Below, piece by piece: positions 15,185 through 23,602 of a stretch of 64,000 nt of DNA. The stretch is from Chloracidobacterium sp. (GTDB lineage Bacteria; Acidobacteriota; Blastocatellia; Pyrinomonadales; Pyrinomonadaceae): NCBI GenBank assembly GCA_016706275.1, contig JADJJY010000004.1, positions 62,001 to 126,000 on the forward strand, in the 5' to 3' direction. The position numbers and the translations under genes are program-made. The notes beneath the pieces are model-generated. The model was not told the origin of the DNA. It was given only the letters and a program-made list of their open reading frames with translations, and ran no database searches. How positions within the stretch are numbered: position 1 is the first letter of the stretch; every line of letters starts with the position of its first letter.

Positions 15185-17747
15185 ATTTGTATAGCAGAAA
15201 AGGCGTCCGGCGTTTTAAGAAATCATCAACACCCGCTTTCGCCGCCCGCTCGATCTCCTCGGGAGTATCGCCGCGTTTTACACGCTCGAAAATGTCTTTG
15301 TTTAATAGCAGATTCAAATACTTTTCGACATTCCACTCTGCTGGATAGAGCTTTCGTAGAGCAACGGCGATCTCGATTCCCGTTCGCACGGAGTTAAATT
15401 CATCGCGGTTTGTGATGATGATATTCACGCCGCTGAGCTGCTCGTCTTTGAAAACAGATGCGTTTGGCTTGAATCTGACGGGTACAAACCGCACGCCTTT
15501 GATACCGCGTTCGTTGAGATACTTTGCCAGCTTTTGCCCGTCGAGCCACGGAGCCCCGATAACCTCAAATGGCGTATCCGTTCCGCGTCCGACGCTGAGA
15601 TTGCTCGCCTCAAGCAAGCCGATGCCCGGGTACAAGGTAGCCTCGGTCAGCGAACGCATATTTGGGCTTGGGTTGATCCACGTTTGCCCCGTCTCGTCGA
15701 ACCACATCGCCCGCGACCAGTTTTCCATCTTGATGACACGCAGATCCGCACCGATCTTTCGCTCGGTGTTCATCATCATGCCGAGCTCTCCTATCGTCAT
15801 GCCGTACCGAACCGGTATCGTGTGAGCCGCAATAAACGACAACCTGTCCTCATCCGCAAGCGGCCCCTCTACATCCGTGCCGCCAAGCGGATTTGGACGG
15901 TCGAGCACATATACGGGCTTGCCCAGCTTTGCCGCCTCTTCCATCACGTTTTTGAGCGTCGCCGTGTAAGTGTAAAACCGTGTACCGATGTCCTGAATGT
16001 CATAGACGATCGCGTCGAGGTCTTTCAATTGCTCCGCCTTTGGCCGCCGTGTTTCGCCATAAAGCGAATAGATCGGCAACCCCGTCTTTTCATCAACCGA
16101 GTCGCTCACCTTGTCATCAACTAACCCGCGAATGCCATGCTCCGGCGAAAACAACGCCACAAGCTTAACATTCGGAGCCTCTTTCAAAATATCGATAGTC
16201 TGTTTTCCGTCGAGGTTACGGCCTGTTTGGTTGGTAACAAGGCCGATCTTCAATCCGTCAAGCTGTTTGAATTTGTCGCGAGCGAGAATGTCGATGCCGT
16301 TCAGGACTGGAGCGGCAAGCATCCTGCTTGCCAGCGGCGGAACGCCGCTCTGCGACGTGGCAAGCAGGGATGCTTGCCCTCCAGTCCTAAATTTCGGAAT
16401 CTGTGCCGCCACCGCCGAATTATATGTACTCTCGGCAAGGCGGTACACCTCGACCGGCGTGTCTTCGACAGCCGACGCAACGACCGTCGCGACCTTTGCT
16501 CGCAGGGGCGTGACATCGCCTTTACCGTCGGGATGGACGCGGTTCGACAGAAACACAACAAACGTCTGCGAAACCCGGTCGATCCAAACACTCGTCCCCG
16601 TAAACCCCGTATGCCCAAACGACCCAAGCGGAAAAAGCTCACCGCGATTCGACGAGAACGAAGTGTTAATATCCCACCCAAGCCCGCGTGTAGCTCCGTC
16701 TTCCGACACAACGATCGGCGCCGTCATCTTAGCAACTGTCTGAGCCGACACCACCCGCGTCCCATCAAGCGCCCCGCCATTGAGGAGCATTTGGCAATAT
16801 CGAGCAAGATCGTCCGCAGTCGAGAAAAGTCCGGCGTGTCCCGCAACACCGCCCATTCGGTATGATGTTGGATCGTGAACTTGCCCACGCAAGATTTGAT
16901 TTCCGGTGTTTTCATCGTCCTCGAACTTCGCACCAAGATAACTGTTTTGACCTCTGATATTTTCGGTTGGAGCAATTCGGTTAATTTGAGCCTCAATCGT
17001 CTTGACAAGGGAAGGTATCGGATGCGACATCCGTATCTGCGTTCGCATTGCTGAATCGGTCATATTGGCCGGACCGAAAGTACGGGCCTCCGAAAACTTG
17101 GCTACAGTCTGTCCACCCACACGCTCAACTATCTCCCCGAGCACAATAAACCCAATATCCGAATAAACAAATTTCGTTCCTGGCGGGGTTCGCAGCTTTT
17201 CTTTTTTAAGGGCGGCGAGCATGCCTTCGCGGCCGGTCCATTTTTCGCCTAGGTCGAAATCGGGGCGATAGCCTGAGGTGTGCGTGAGCAGTTGCTGGAT
17301 GGTGACGCGTTTGGCTTGCGGGTCGTCGATGTCGGCGATGTACATCCCGACGGTGTCATTAAGTCGCAGTTTGCCCTGCTCGACGAGGATCATTATCGAC
17401 GTCGCCGTCGCGATCGGCTTCGTCAGCGAAGCCAGATCAAAGATCGTATCGGCCGTCATCTTCTCGACCGTCGGAACGAGCGAACGATTTCCGTAAGCCT
17501 TTCGAAAGACGATCTTACCTTTGTGCCCGACGAGCACAACGGCTCCGGGAAGTTTCTTGGCGGCGATGTCGGCCGCAACGAGAGCGTCGATCTGATTCAG
17601 CTTCGCAGCATTCATCCCAACCGTCTGCGGCGCCGCAACCGGCAAACCCTGGGCTTGCCCAAAGTAAAAAGTAAAAAGGCAAAAGGCAAAAATAACAGCG
17701 CCATTGACGCCGTTCGATAAAATCCAATATAGAGCTTTCCTAAACAT
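15183..17747 (-). CDS. Serine hydrolase (AmiE-like) - DUF1343 (NamZ-like) fusion
   Basis: 854 aa, exported (signal peptide, cleavage near GQAQ). Residues about 40-440 are a class-C beta-lactamase-fold hydrolase: SLTK (S107, K110), YSD (Y195) and HTG (379-381). Residues about 484-854 are DUF1343, recognised by GLVTNQTGR, FSPEHGIRG, DIQDIGTRFYTY, DRPNPLGG and NPSPNMRSL. Known: DUF1343 founder NamZ (B. subtilis YbbC) is an exo-N-acetylmuramidase, and its neighbour AmiE (YbbE) is a beta-lactamase-fold muramyl-L-Ala amidase. Here both appear as one polypeptide, and a NagZ-type gene is nearby. Inference: strips peptides and MurNAc from wall fragments. The inter-domain linker (451-481) is encoded by an inverted repeat. 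Confidence 0.88.
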   Translation of the reverse strand: MFRKALYWILSNGVNGAVIFAFCLFTFYFGQAQGLPVAAPQTVGMNAAKLNQIDALVAADIAAKKLPGAVVLVGHKGKIVFRKAYGNRSLVPTVEKMTADTIFDLASLTKPIATATSIMILVEQGKLRLNDTVGMYIADIDDPQAKRVTIQQLLTHTSGYRPDFDLGEKWTGREGMLAALKKEKLRTPPGTKFVYSDIGFIVLGEIVERVGGQTVAKFSEARTFGPANMTDSAMRTQIRMSHPIPSLVKTIEAQINRIAPTENIRGQNSYLGAKFEDDENTGNQILRGQVHDPTSYRMGGVAGHAGLFSTADDLARYCQMLLNGGALDGTRVVSAQTVAKMTAPIVVSEDGATRGLGWDINTSFSSNRGELFPLGSFGHTGFTGTSVWIDRVSQTFVVFLSNRVHPDGKGDVTPLRAKVATVVASAVEDTPVEVYRLAESTYNSAVAAQIPKFRTGGQASLLATSQSGVPPLASRMLAAPVLNGIDILARDKFKQLDGLKIGLVTNQTGRNLDGKQTIDILKEAPNVKLVALFSPEHGIRGLVDDKVSDSVDEKTGLPIYSLYGETRRPKAEQLKDLDAIVYDIQDIGTRFYTYTATLKNVMEEAAKLGKPVYVLDRPNPLGGTDVEGPLADEDRLSFIAAHTIPVRYGMTIGELGMMMNTERKIGADLRVIKMENWSRAMWFDETGQTWINPSPNMRSLTEATLYPGIGLLEASNLSVGRGTDTPFEVIGAPWLDGQKLAKYLNERGIKGVRFVPVRFKPNASVFKDEQLSGVNIIITNRDEFNSVRTGIEIAVALRKLYPAEWNVEKYLNLLLNKDIFERVKRGDTPEEIERAAKAGVDDFLKRRTPFLLYK
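16305..16396. repeat. Inverted repeat inside the fusion gene linker
   Basis: Two arms of about 30 nt (GGACTGGAG...CAAGCAT...CTTGCCA and its reverse complement) flank a GC-rich centre. It is in frame and encodes the junction between the hydrolase and DUF1343 domains. Confidence 0.8.
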
Positions 17748-17776
17748 TCTGATTTTGCCTTTTTCCTTTTACCTTT

Positions 17777-18694
17777 TTACTTGCGAGCTTTTAGCTCGCG
17801 CTTTCGTTCAACAAAGCTCTCTTTGCACAGCCGCATAAATTCTTTTGCGATCGGCGAGACATAACCACCCCGCAAGCGGGCTAGGCCTTGTTCCCATTTG
17901 ATCTCCGAGCCCTCGATCTCCCATGCGATCAGCCGCCCCTCGCGGATCTCGTCGTTGATGGTCTTTGCTCCCGCCGTGCCGACGCCAAGGTCATTTTCGA
18001 CCATCTGATTGATCGCCTCTTGCCGCGTTAGTTCCATCACGATGTTTGGACGGACATTTGCCGCGTTAAAAAAATCGTCGATCATCCGCCGCGTATTACC
18101 GCCGCGTTCGCCAAGTATTAATTTCTCTTCTGATAGCTGAGATGCACTGATGCTTCGTTTTTTTGCAAGCGGATGCGTTGGATGAGCGATGGCGACGATC
18201 TCGTCGCTAAAAAGCAAATCGGTCGTTATGCTCGAGTTTTCGACCGGCAGACTGACAAACGCAATATCCGTCTCGCCGTGCATTATCTTATCGACGAGCG
18301 TCTGGCTCGTCCCCGCACTGACGCTCAGTTCGGAGTTCGGATATGCATCTTTTAAGGCGTGCAGGATGTGCGGCAATTGGACGGTCGCAAATTCCGCCGA
18401 CGCCGAACCGATCCGCAGACGCCCATGCTCAACGCCCCCAAGCTCAGCTATCTCTGCGACAGCTGCGTCATGTTCGCGCAGCATACGACGGGCACGTTCG
18501 AGCAGATGCTCACCGGCCTCGGTCAATATCACGCGTCGCGGCGTCCGCGTAAACAGCGGCAAACCGACCTCTTCCTCAAGCTGACGGATCTGCATCGAGA
18601 TCGCTGCTTGCGTCACGTTCACCATCTTTGCCCCGGCCGTAAAGGTCTTAGCCTCAGCAATAGCCAGAAAGGCTTTTAACTGTCGTATTTCCAT
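17777..18694 (-). CDS. LysR-family transcriptional regulator
   Basis: 305 aa. The N-terminal winged helix is typical (FLAIAEAKTFTAGAKMVNVT, QAAISMQIRQLEEEVGLPLF, RRVILTEAG), followed by a two-lobed LysR substrate-binding domain. It is transcribed in the same direction as the amidase-muramidase fusion, 29 nt upstream of it, and divergently from the symporter/NagZ pair. That is the usual LysR layout and suggests it controls both arms in response to a wall-derived ligand (inference). Confidence 0.9.
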   Translation of the reverse strand: MEIRQLKAFLAIAEAKTFTAGAKMVNVTQAAISMQIRQLEEEVGLPLFTRTPRRVILTEAGEHLLERARRMLREHDAAVAEIAELGGVEHGRLRIGSASAEFATVQLPHILHALKDAYPNSELSVSAGTSQTLVDKIMHGETDIAFVSLPVENSSITTDLLFSDEIVAIAHPTHPLAKKRSISASQLSEEKLILGERGGNTRRMIDDFFNAANVRPNIVMELTRQEAINQMVENDLGVGTAGAKTINDEIREGRLIAWEIEGSEIKWEQGLARLRGGYVSPIAKEFMRLCKESFVERKRELKARK

Positions 18695-18720
18695 ATCGGT
18701 AAACCGTTTTGTCGATCAGA

Positions 18721-18735
18721 TATTCTTATTGAATA
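18721..18735. promoter_or_regulatory. Candidate LysR operator (TATTC-N5-GAATA)
   Basis: A perfect 5-bp inverted repeat with a 5-nt centre in the 130-nt region between the LysR gene and the symporter; it contains the T-N11-A pattern of LysR-type binding sites. Confidence 0.45.
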
Positions 18736-18824
18736 CATAAATTCCATTAAAGCGGATTACAAGTCAAGTGCGCGGAGCTAGGAATTTGATTTTGAGTTAA
18801 TAAAATCATCGAAATTCGGTTATT

Positions 18825-20351
18825 ATGTCGCAACGGATGCAAACACTCGACCTCATCATCATCGTCGGCTATCTCGTCGGCATTACGCTGTTCGGCATAC
18901 TGTTTTCGGGCAAACAAGAGACTACCGAGGACTATTTTGTCGGCTCGCGGTCCGTGCCTTGGTGGGCGATCGCGATGTCGATCGTTGCGACCGAGACGAG
19001 TACGATCACGTTTGTTTCAGTGCCCGGGATAGCATTTGCCAAAAACGGCAATTTTCAATTTCTGCAACTCGTTTTCGGCTATATGCTCGGCCGCGTCGTC
19101 ATCTCGCTCTTTTTTATCCCGATGTATTTTAAGGGCGAGCTGCAGACGGTCTATCAGTTGCTCGGCGACCGGTTTGGCATAAGGGTAAAGATGATCGCGT
19201 CGAGCCTGTTCGTCATAATGCGAAACATAGCCGACGGCATCCGTTTGCTGCTGACCGCTCTCGTCCTTGCGGCGGTCTATACGGCATTCGTTCCGACGGC
19301 TGATTCAAACACAATCGTCGTCGGTTCGATCATCCTACTCGGCCTCGTGATGATCGTATTTACGTTTTACGGCGGTATCGAGGCGATCATCTGGGTCGAG
19401 GTAGTCCAGCTCGTCATCTACATCGGCGGAGCTGTTGCTGCGGCGGTCGTGCTGATAAATCATATCGACGGTGGGATTTCGACCGTCATGTCTTTGGGCG
19501 AACAATACGGCAAATTTAGCCTCTTCGATTTTGGCTGGGACATGACCAAAACCTTTACGTTCTGGTCGGGGTTGCTCGGCGGCTGTTTCCTGACAATGTC
19601 CACGCACGGCACCGACCAATATCTCGTCCAGCGATATCTCTGCACAAATAAACCGTCGTCCGCCGCGACCGCTTTGCTATCGTCCGGTGCGGTCGTGCTG
19701 GGGCAATTTATCGGCTTTCTATTCATCGGTGTGCTGCTCTTTGCGTTTTACGCACCGTATAACTTGGTCGAATATGCTCAAGCCGGGGTTGTAAATTCAG
19801 GCGTTCCCGCTACCGTACCGTTTTCAGGCGGCGATAAGGTTTTCCCCGATTTTATTACGCAACACATGCCGACTGGCCTCTCAGGGCTGGTCATCGCGGC
19901 GATATTCGCAGCGGCATTGTCTTCTTCGCTAAACTCAATAGCCGCGACGGCCGTCAACGATATCTATAAACCGTTTGCTAAAAACAAAGCCGACAAACAT
20001 TTTCTAAAAGTTTCAGGCTGGCTAACGCTCATCGTGGGATTTGTACAGATCGCTGTGGCCATCGCTGTTAAGGACGCAAATTCGTCCGCCCTCGGTCTCG
20101 CTCTATCAGTAGCGTCGCTGATCAACGGCCCGGTACTCGGCGTGTTTCTCGTTGGCACACTTTTGAAACGTGCAAGAGAGATCCACGCTCTTATAGGGAT
20201 GACCGTGAGCATTTCGCTGATGATCTATATCTTGCTCGGCACTAAGATCGCGTGGACCTGGTACGCCCTGATCGGCAGCCTCGTTACGCTGGCCGTCGCG
20301 TGGGTCGCTACGCTCGTAATACCTATAAAGAATGATGAAGTTTCTGCTTAG
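18825..20351 (+). CDS. Sodium:solute symporter (SSS family)
   Basis: 508 aa with about 13 membrane segments. SSS hallmarks are visible: an N-terminal DYFVGSRSVPWWAIAMSIVATE region, a GGIEAIIWVEVVQ stretch, and ALSSSLNSIAATAVNDIY near residue 365. The family couples sodium entry to uptake of sugars, amino acids, sialic acid or similar solutes. The next gene, a NagZ-type glycosidase, starts 20 nt before this stop, so the two are translationally coupled. In this neighbourhood the cargo is probably an amino sugar or muropeptide (inference); a MurNAc transporter of Tannerella forsythia is, to my recollection, of the same family. Confidence 0.9.
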   Translation: MSQRMQTLDLIIIVGYLVGITLFGILFSGKQETTEDYFVGSRSVPWWAIAMSIVATETSTITFVSVPGIAFAKNGNFQFLQLVFGYMLGRVVISLFFIPMYFKGELQTVYQLLGDRFGIRVKMIASSLFVIMRNIADGIRLLLTALVLAAVYTAFVPTADSNTIVVGSIILLGLVMIVFTFYGGIEAIIWVEVVQLVIYIGGAVAAAVVLINHIDGGISTVMSLGEQYGKFSLFDFGWDMTKTFTFWSGLLGGCFLTMSTHGTDQYLVQRYLCTNKPSSAATALLSSGAVVLGQFIGFLFIGVLLFAFYAPYNLVEYAQAGVVNSGVPATVPFSGGDKVFPDFITQHMPTGLSGLVIAAIFAAALSSSLNSIAATAVNDIYKPFAKNKADKHFLKVSGWLTLIVGFVQIAVAIAVKDANSSALGLALSVASLINGPVLGVFLVGTLLKRAREIHALIGMTVSISLMIYILLGTKIAWTWYALIGSLVTLAVAWVATLVIPIKNDEVSA

Positions 20352-22167
20352 TCTCATTACTATTTGTGCTTTGACGGCGAACGCGAGTGTCGCCGCTCAG
20401 GTTTCGTCGCGCCTCGAACCTTCAAAAGCCGCTTGGAAACACGCCGACAAACTGCTCAAGAAAATGACGGTCGAGGAAAAGGTCGGCCAGCTCATCCACA
20501 TCGGCATCAACGCAAAATTTGCCAATCAGGATAGCGAATATTTTCAGGCGATAAAACGCGACGTGGTCGATAACAAGGTCGGCGGCATCATCATTTTCGG
20601 CGCACCGATGTACGAGACGGTCCATCTCGTGAACCGAATGCAGGATAACGCCAAGGTGCCGCTGTTGATCTCGATCGATGCAGAGACAGGCATCGGGATG
20701 CGGTTTGGCGACGCGACAAATTTCCCTTGGAACATGGCCGTCGCCGCGACCGGCGACCCCGAATACGCCCGTAAGATCGGAGCGGTCACAGGCCGCGAAG
20801 CCAAAGCAATGGGTATCCAGCACGTCTTTGCCCCGGTCCTCGACGTCAATAACAACGCCGACAATCCGGTGATAAACGTCCGTTCCTACGGCGAAGACCC
20901 CGAGACCGTCGGACGCTTTGGCGTTGCTTTTATAGAAGGGTTACAAGGCCAAGGAGTGCTCGCGACCGCCAAACATTTTCCCGGCCACGGCGATACAAAT
21001 GTTGATTCGCATCGCGGTCTACCGATCATCGACCATTCGCGTGAGAGCCTCGAAAAGACCGAGCTTGTGCCGTTTCGCCGTGCTATCGCCGCTGGTGTCG
21101 GCTCAATAATGATCGCCCACATCGGCCTGCCGCAGATCGATCCGACCGAGATCAAACCGCTAAAACAGCCCTTGCGCGTCGAAGCCGAAGACGGTGCCGA
21201 GATCGTCGATCTCAAAACGACGTTGCCCGCAACGCTTTCGCCGATAGTCCAAACGCAGATCCTACGCAAAGAGATGAATTTTCAGGGGCTTATCGTCACC
21301 GATGCGATGGGCATGAGCGGCCTGACGCTATATTTTGACCAAAAAGAGGCGGGCGTTAGTGCCTTTCTCGCGGGTGCCGACATTCTCGAAAAACCTGCTG
21401 ACACAGAGGCGATGCTCAACGGATTGATCGAAGCCGTCAGATCCGGCCGCATCACTGAAGCCCGTCTAAATGAATCCGTCCGAAAGATCCTCGCGTGGAA
21501 ATACCAGCTTGGCCTCGCGAAACAAAAGATCACACCGCTCGACCAGATCGACCGTATCGTCTCGGGCCCTGATGTCGAGGCTCTTGCAAATGAGATCGCC
21601 GCTAAAGCTATAACCCTGGTCAGAAATGATGGCGGCGTGCTGCCCCTGAATGGAAACCAAAAGATTGCTATCCTCGGCATATCAAATGGATTTGACGGCA
21701 CAAGTACAATGGCCAGCCTTGTCTCAACACTACGCACGAGCGGCCTTCGTTTTACCTCGTCGTATCTTCAGGAGAATTCGACCGCAGATCAGAACAACGC
21801 CGCGCAAAAAGCCGTAAACGAGGCTGACATCGTCATCGTCGGATTGTACGGCCGGGTCCGTTCGGGTGCCAAAAACAGTGTGGGTATTCCGGAAAATGGA
21901 GCAATAATACTGAGAGATCTGTTAAAAGCCGGAAAGACCGTGATCGGTATCAGCTTTGGCAATCCGTACATCCTTAGCAGTTTCCCAGAGCTAAAAACCT
22001 ACATTGTTGCCTATGGCGATATGTCTAGCCTGCAGCGAGCTTCCGCTCAATCGTTACTTGGAAATCAGCGGATAACCGGCCGCCTTCCAATTTCCCTGCC
22101 GGGACTCTACCCTCGAGGAACCGGTATCCAATTCGATCCGGTTCCCGACATTAGACCTGAAAAATAA
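20332..22167 (+). CDS. nagZ: Exported GH3 beta-N-acetylglucosaminidase, NagZ-type
   Basis: 611 aa; starts at ATG 20332 (or 20335) with a signal peptide ending near VAAQ. The GH3 domain carries the NagZ signature KHFPGHGDTNVDSH (214-227) including the D225-S-H227 dyad that serves as acid/base in NagZ enzymes, and nucleophile D324 in VTDAMGM. A second domain (about 400-611) resembles the C-terminal domain of the two-domain, exported B. subtilis NagZ; the single-domain E. coli enzyme lacks it. Known reaction: removal of GlcNAc from muropeptides. With NamZ and AmiE activities encoded at 15183-17747 it would complete stepwise breakdown of glycan fragments. Confidence 0.9.
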   Translation: MMKFLLSLITICALTANASVAAQVSSRLEPSKAAWKHADKLLKKMTVEEKVGQLIHIGINAKFANQDSEYFQAIKRDVVDNKVGGIIIFGAPMYETVHLVNRMQDNAKVPLLISIDAETGIGMRFGDATNFPWNMAVAATGDPEYARKIGAVTGREAKAMGIQHVFAPVLDVNNNADNPVINVRSYGEDPETVGRFGVAFIEGLQGQGVLATAKHFPGHGDTNVDSHRGLPIIDHSRESLEKTELVPFRRAIAAGVGSIMIAHIGLPQIDPTEIKPLKQPLRVEAEDGAEIVDLKTTLPATLSPIVQTQILRKEMNFQGLIVTDAMGMSGLTLYFDQKEAGVSAFLAGADILEKPADTEAMLNGLIEAVRSGRITEARLNESVRKILAWKYQLGLAKQKITPLDQIDRIVSGPDVEALANEIAAKAITLVRNDGGVLPLNGNQKIAILGISNGFDGTSTMASLVSTLRTSGLRFTSSYLQENSTADQNNAAQKAVNEADIVIVGLYGRVRSGAKNSVGIPENGAIILRDLLKAGKTVIGISFGNPYILSSFPELKTYIVAYGDMSSLQRASAQSLLGNQRITGRLPISLPGLYPRGTGIQFDPVPDIRPEK

Positions 22168-22189
22168 CAGATCTGGTCAAAGAAACGAT

Positions 22190-23602
22190 ATGAACCCTTG
22201 GGAGATACCCGGCTTTTTAGAAATACGCGACGGTCGACTACACATCGACCAGGTTGATGCCGTTGACCTTGCCAGTGAACACGGTACGCCGCTGTTCGTT
22301 TTCAGCGAATCGCGTATCCGTCACAATATCGCCCGTCTGCAACGGGCGGGTGACGCAATTCCCTGCCCGCTCAAGATCTGCTACGCCGCCAAAGCTATGT
22401 CCACGATGGGGATTTTGCAGGCGGTAAGAGAGGCGGGCATCGACATCGAGGTCAACTCCGGCGGCGAGCTGTGGAAAGCCCTTAACGCGGGTTTTACAGG
22501 CGAACAAATAATCTTTAACGGCACGAGCAAAGAGGTGTGGGAGATAGAAAACGCCATAAATGCAGGTATCTACGCGATTCAGGTCGATTCGCTTTATGAG
22601 CTGTCACTGGTCGAAGAAACCGCCAAACGGCGCGGTAAACGTGCAAACGTCAGCCTTCGGCTGGTGCCGGAGATCGAAAGCGGAACACATTCTGGTCTGC
22701 AAACCGCTTTGCTAACCTCAAAATTTGGCATGATGCCCGACGAAGCATTTTCGGCGTTTCACACCTATAAAGATTCACCGCACCTCGATCTTTGCGGCAT
22801 ACATCTGCACGTCGGCTCTCAAAATCCGGACCCGAGCGTCTATTCCGAGGCTCTCGTAATGCTGTTTGACAGCATGGTCAGAATCTTCAATGAAACTGGG
22901 ACTAGGCTAAAACACATAAACCTCGGCGGCGGTTTTCCGGTCAATTATTTAAACGAAGGCGGCCCGGCTTTCCCTGCTGAACAAAGCGAAATGTTCTCTG
23001 CTGATTTCGAACCAGCGGCGGCTGTCCAGACTGCTTGGCAAATAGTCAGCAATGCCGCAGATGACGAAAACGCCCGACACTTACTTGATGACATAACATT
23101 ACTCCTCGAACCCGGCCGCAGCATTATCGCCGACGCGGGAATTTGTCTGACGACTGTGCGTAACGCCAAAATTCGTCCGGTTTCGGAAACTACTGACCAC
23201 CAACCCCTGACCACCGACCACTGGTTAATGACTGACGCCGGTTTCAACATCTTGCTCTCGATGGAAACGTACAAATGGTACTACCTTCTGATTTCGGCAA
23301 CACGAGCAAGTGAATCGCACGCAACGATGTACAAACTTGCCGGGCCGCTATGCGACGGTGGAGATGTGTATTTTGATATTGAAGGTATGAATCGGTTGCC
23401 GGAACATCGTCTTCTGCCGGAAAATGTAGGGCCCGGCGAAGTTCTCGCGTTGCTCAATTGCGGTGCGTACTCGCTCGCTCAGGCTTCGCAGTATAACGGG
23501 CGTTTCTTGCCGGCGGTCGTGCTTATTTCTTCTAAAGGTGAGGTGAAACATATCCGTAAACGCGATAGTTTCGAGGACCTGATCGCAAACGACATCTATT
23601 GA
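22190..23602 (+). CDS. lysA: Diaminopimelate decarboxylase-like PLP enzyme
   Basis: 470 aa, fold-type III PLP decarboxylase. Motifs: PLP lysine in CYAAKA (about residue 68), HVGSQ (about 206), glycine loop LGGGFP (about 245), EPGRSIIADAG (about 308) and NCGAYSLAQ near the C-terminus. The usual reaction is meso-DAP to lysine, the last step of lysine synthesis, in the cytosol. It is about 50 residues longer than typical LysA because of two insertions. One (about 334-345, TTDHQPLTTDHW) is encoded by a dispersed DNA repeat. It follows nagZ by 22 nt, so it could be co-transcribed; the link to DAP-containing wall peptides is suggestive only. Other decarboxylases of this fold cannot be excluded. Confidence 0.8.
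   Translation: MNPWEIPGFLEIRDGRLHIDQVDAVDLASEHGTPLFVFSESRIRHNIARLQRAGDAIPCPLKICYAAKAMSTMGILQAVREAGIDIEVNSGGELWKALNAGFTGEQIIFNGTSKEVWEIENAINAGIYAIQVDSLYELSLVEETAKRRGKRANVSLRLVPEIESGTHSGLQTALLTSKFGMMPDEAFSAFHTYKDSPHLDLCGIHLHVGSQNPDPSVYSEALVMLFDSMVRIFNETGTRLKHINLGGGFPVNYLNEGGPAFPAEQSEMFSADFEPAAAVQTAWQIVSNAADDENARHLLDDITLLLEPGRSIIADAGICLTTVRNAKIRPVSETTDHQPLTTDHWLMTDAGFNILLSMETYKWYYLLISATRASESHATMYKLAGPLCDGGDVYFDIEGMNRLPEHRLLPENVGPGEVLALLNCGAYSLAQASQYNGRFLPAVVLISSKGEVKHIRKRDSFEDLIANDIY
23188..23223. repeat. Dispersed CTGACCAC-type repeat within lysA
   Basis: Tandem-like variants of ACTGACCACC/CTGACCACCGACCACT occur in frame. The same phrase family appears upstream of serA at 56548-56588. Confidence 0.75.

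Noticed and set aside
16111..16865. Long open frames antisense to the amidase-muramidase fusion
   Set aside because: Overlapping frames opposite a protein with clear catalytic motifs; one runs through the inverted repeat.
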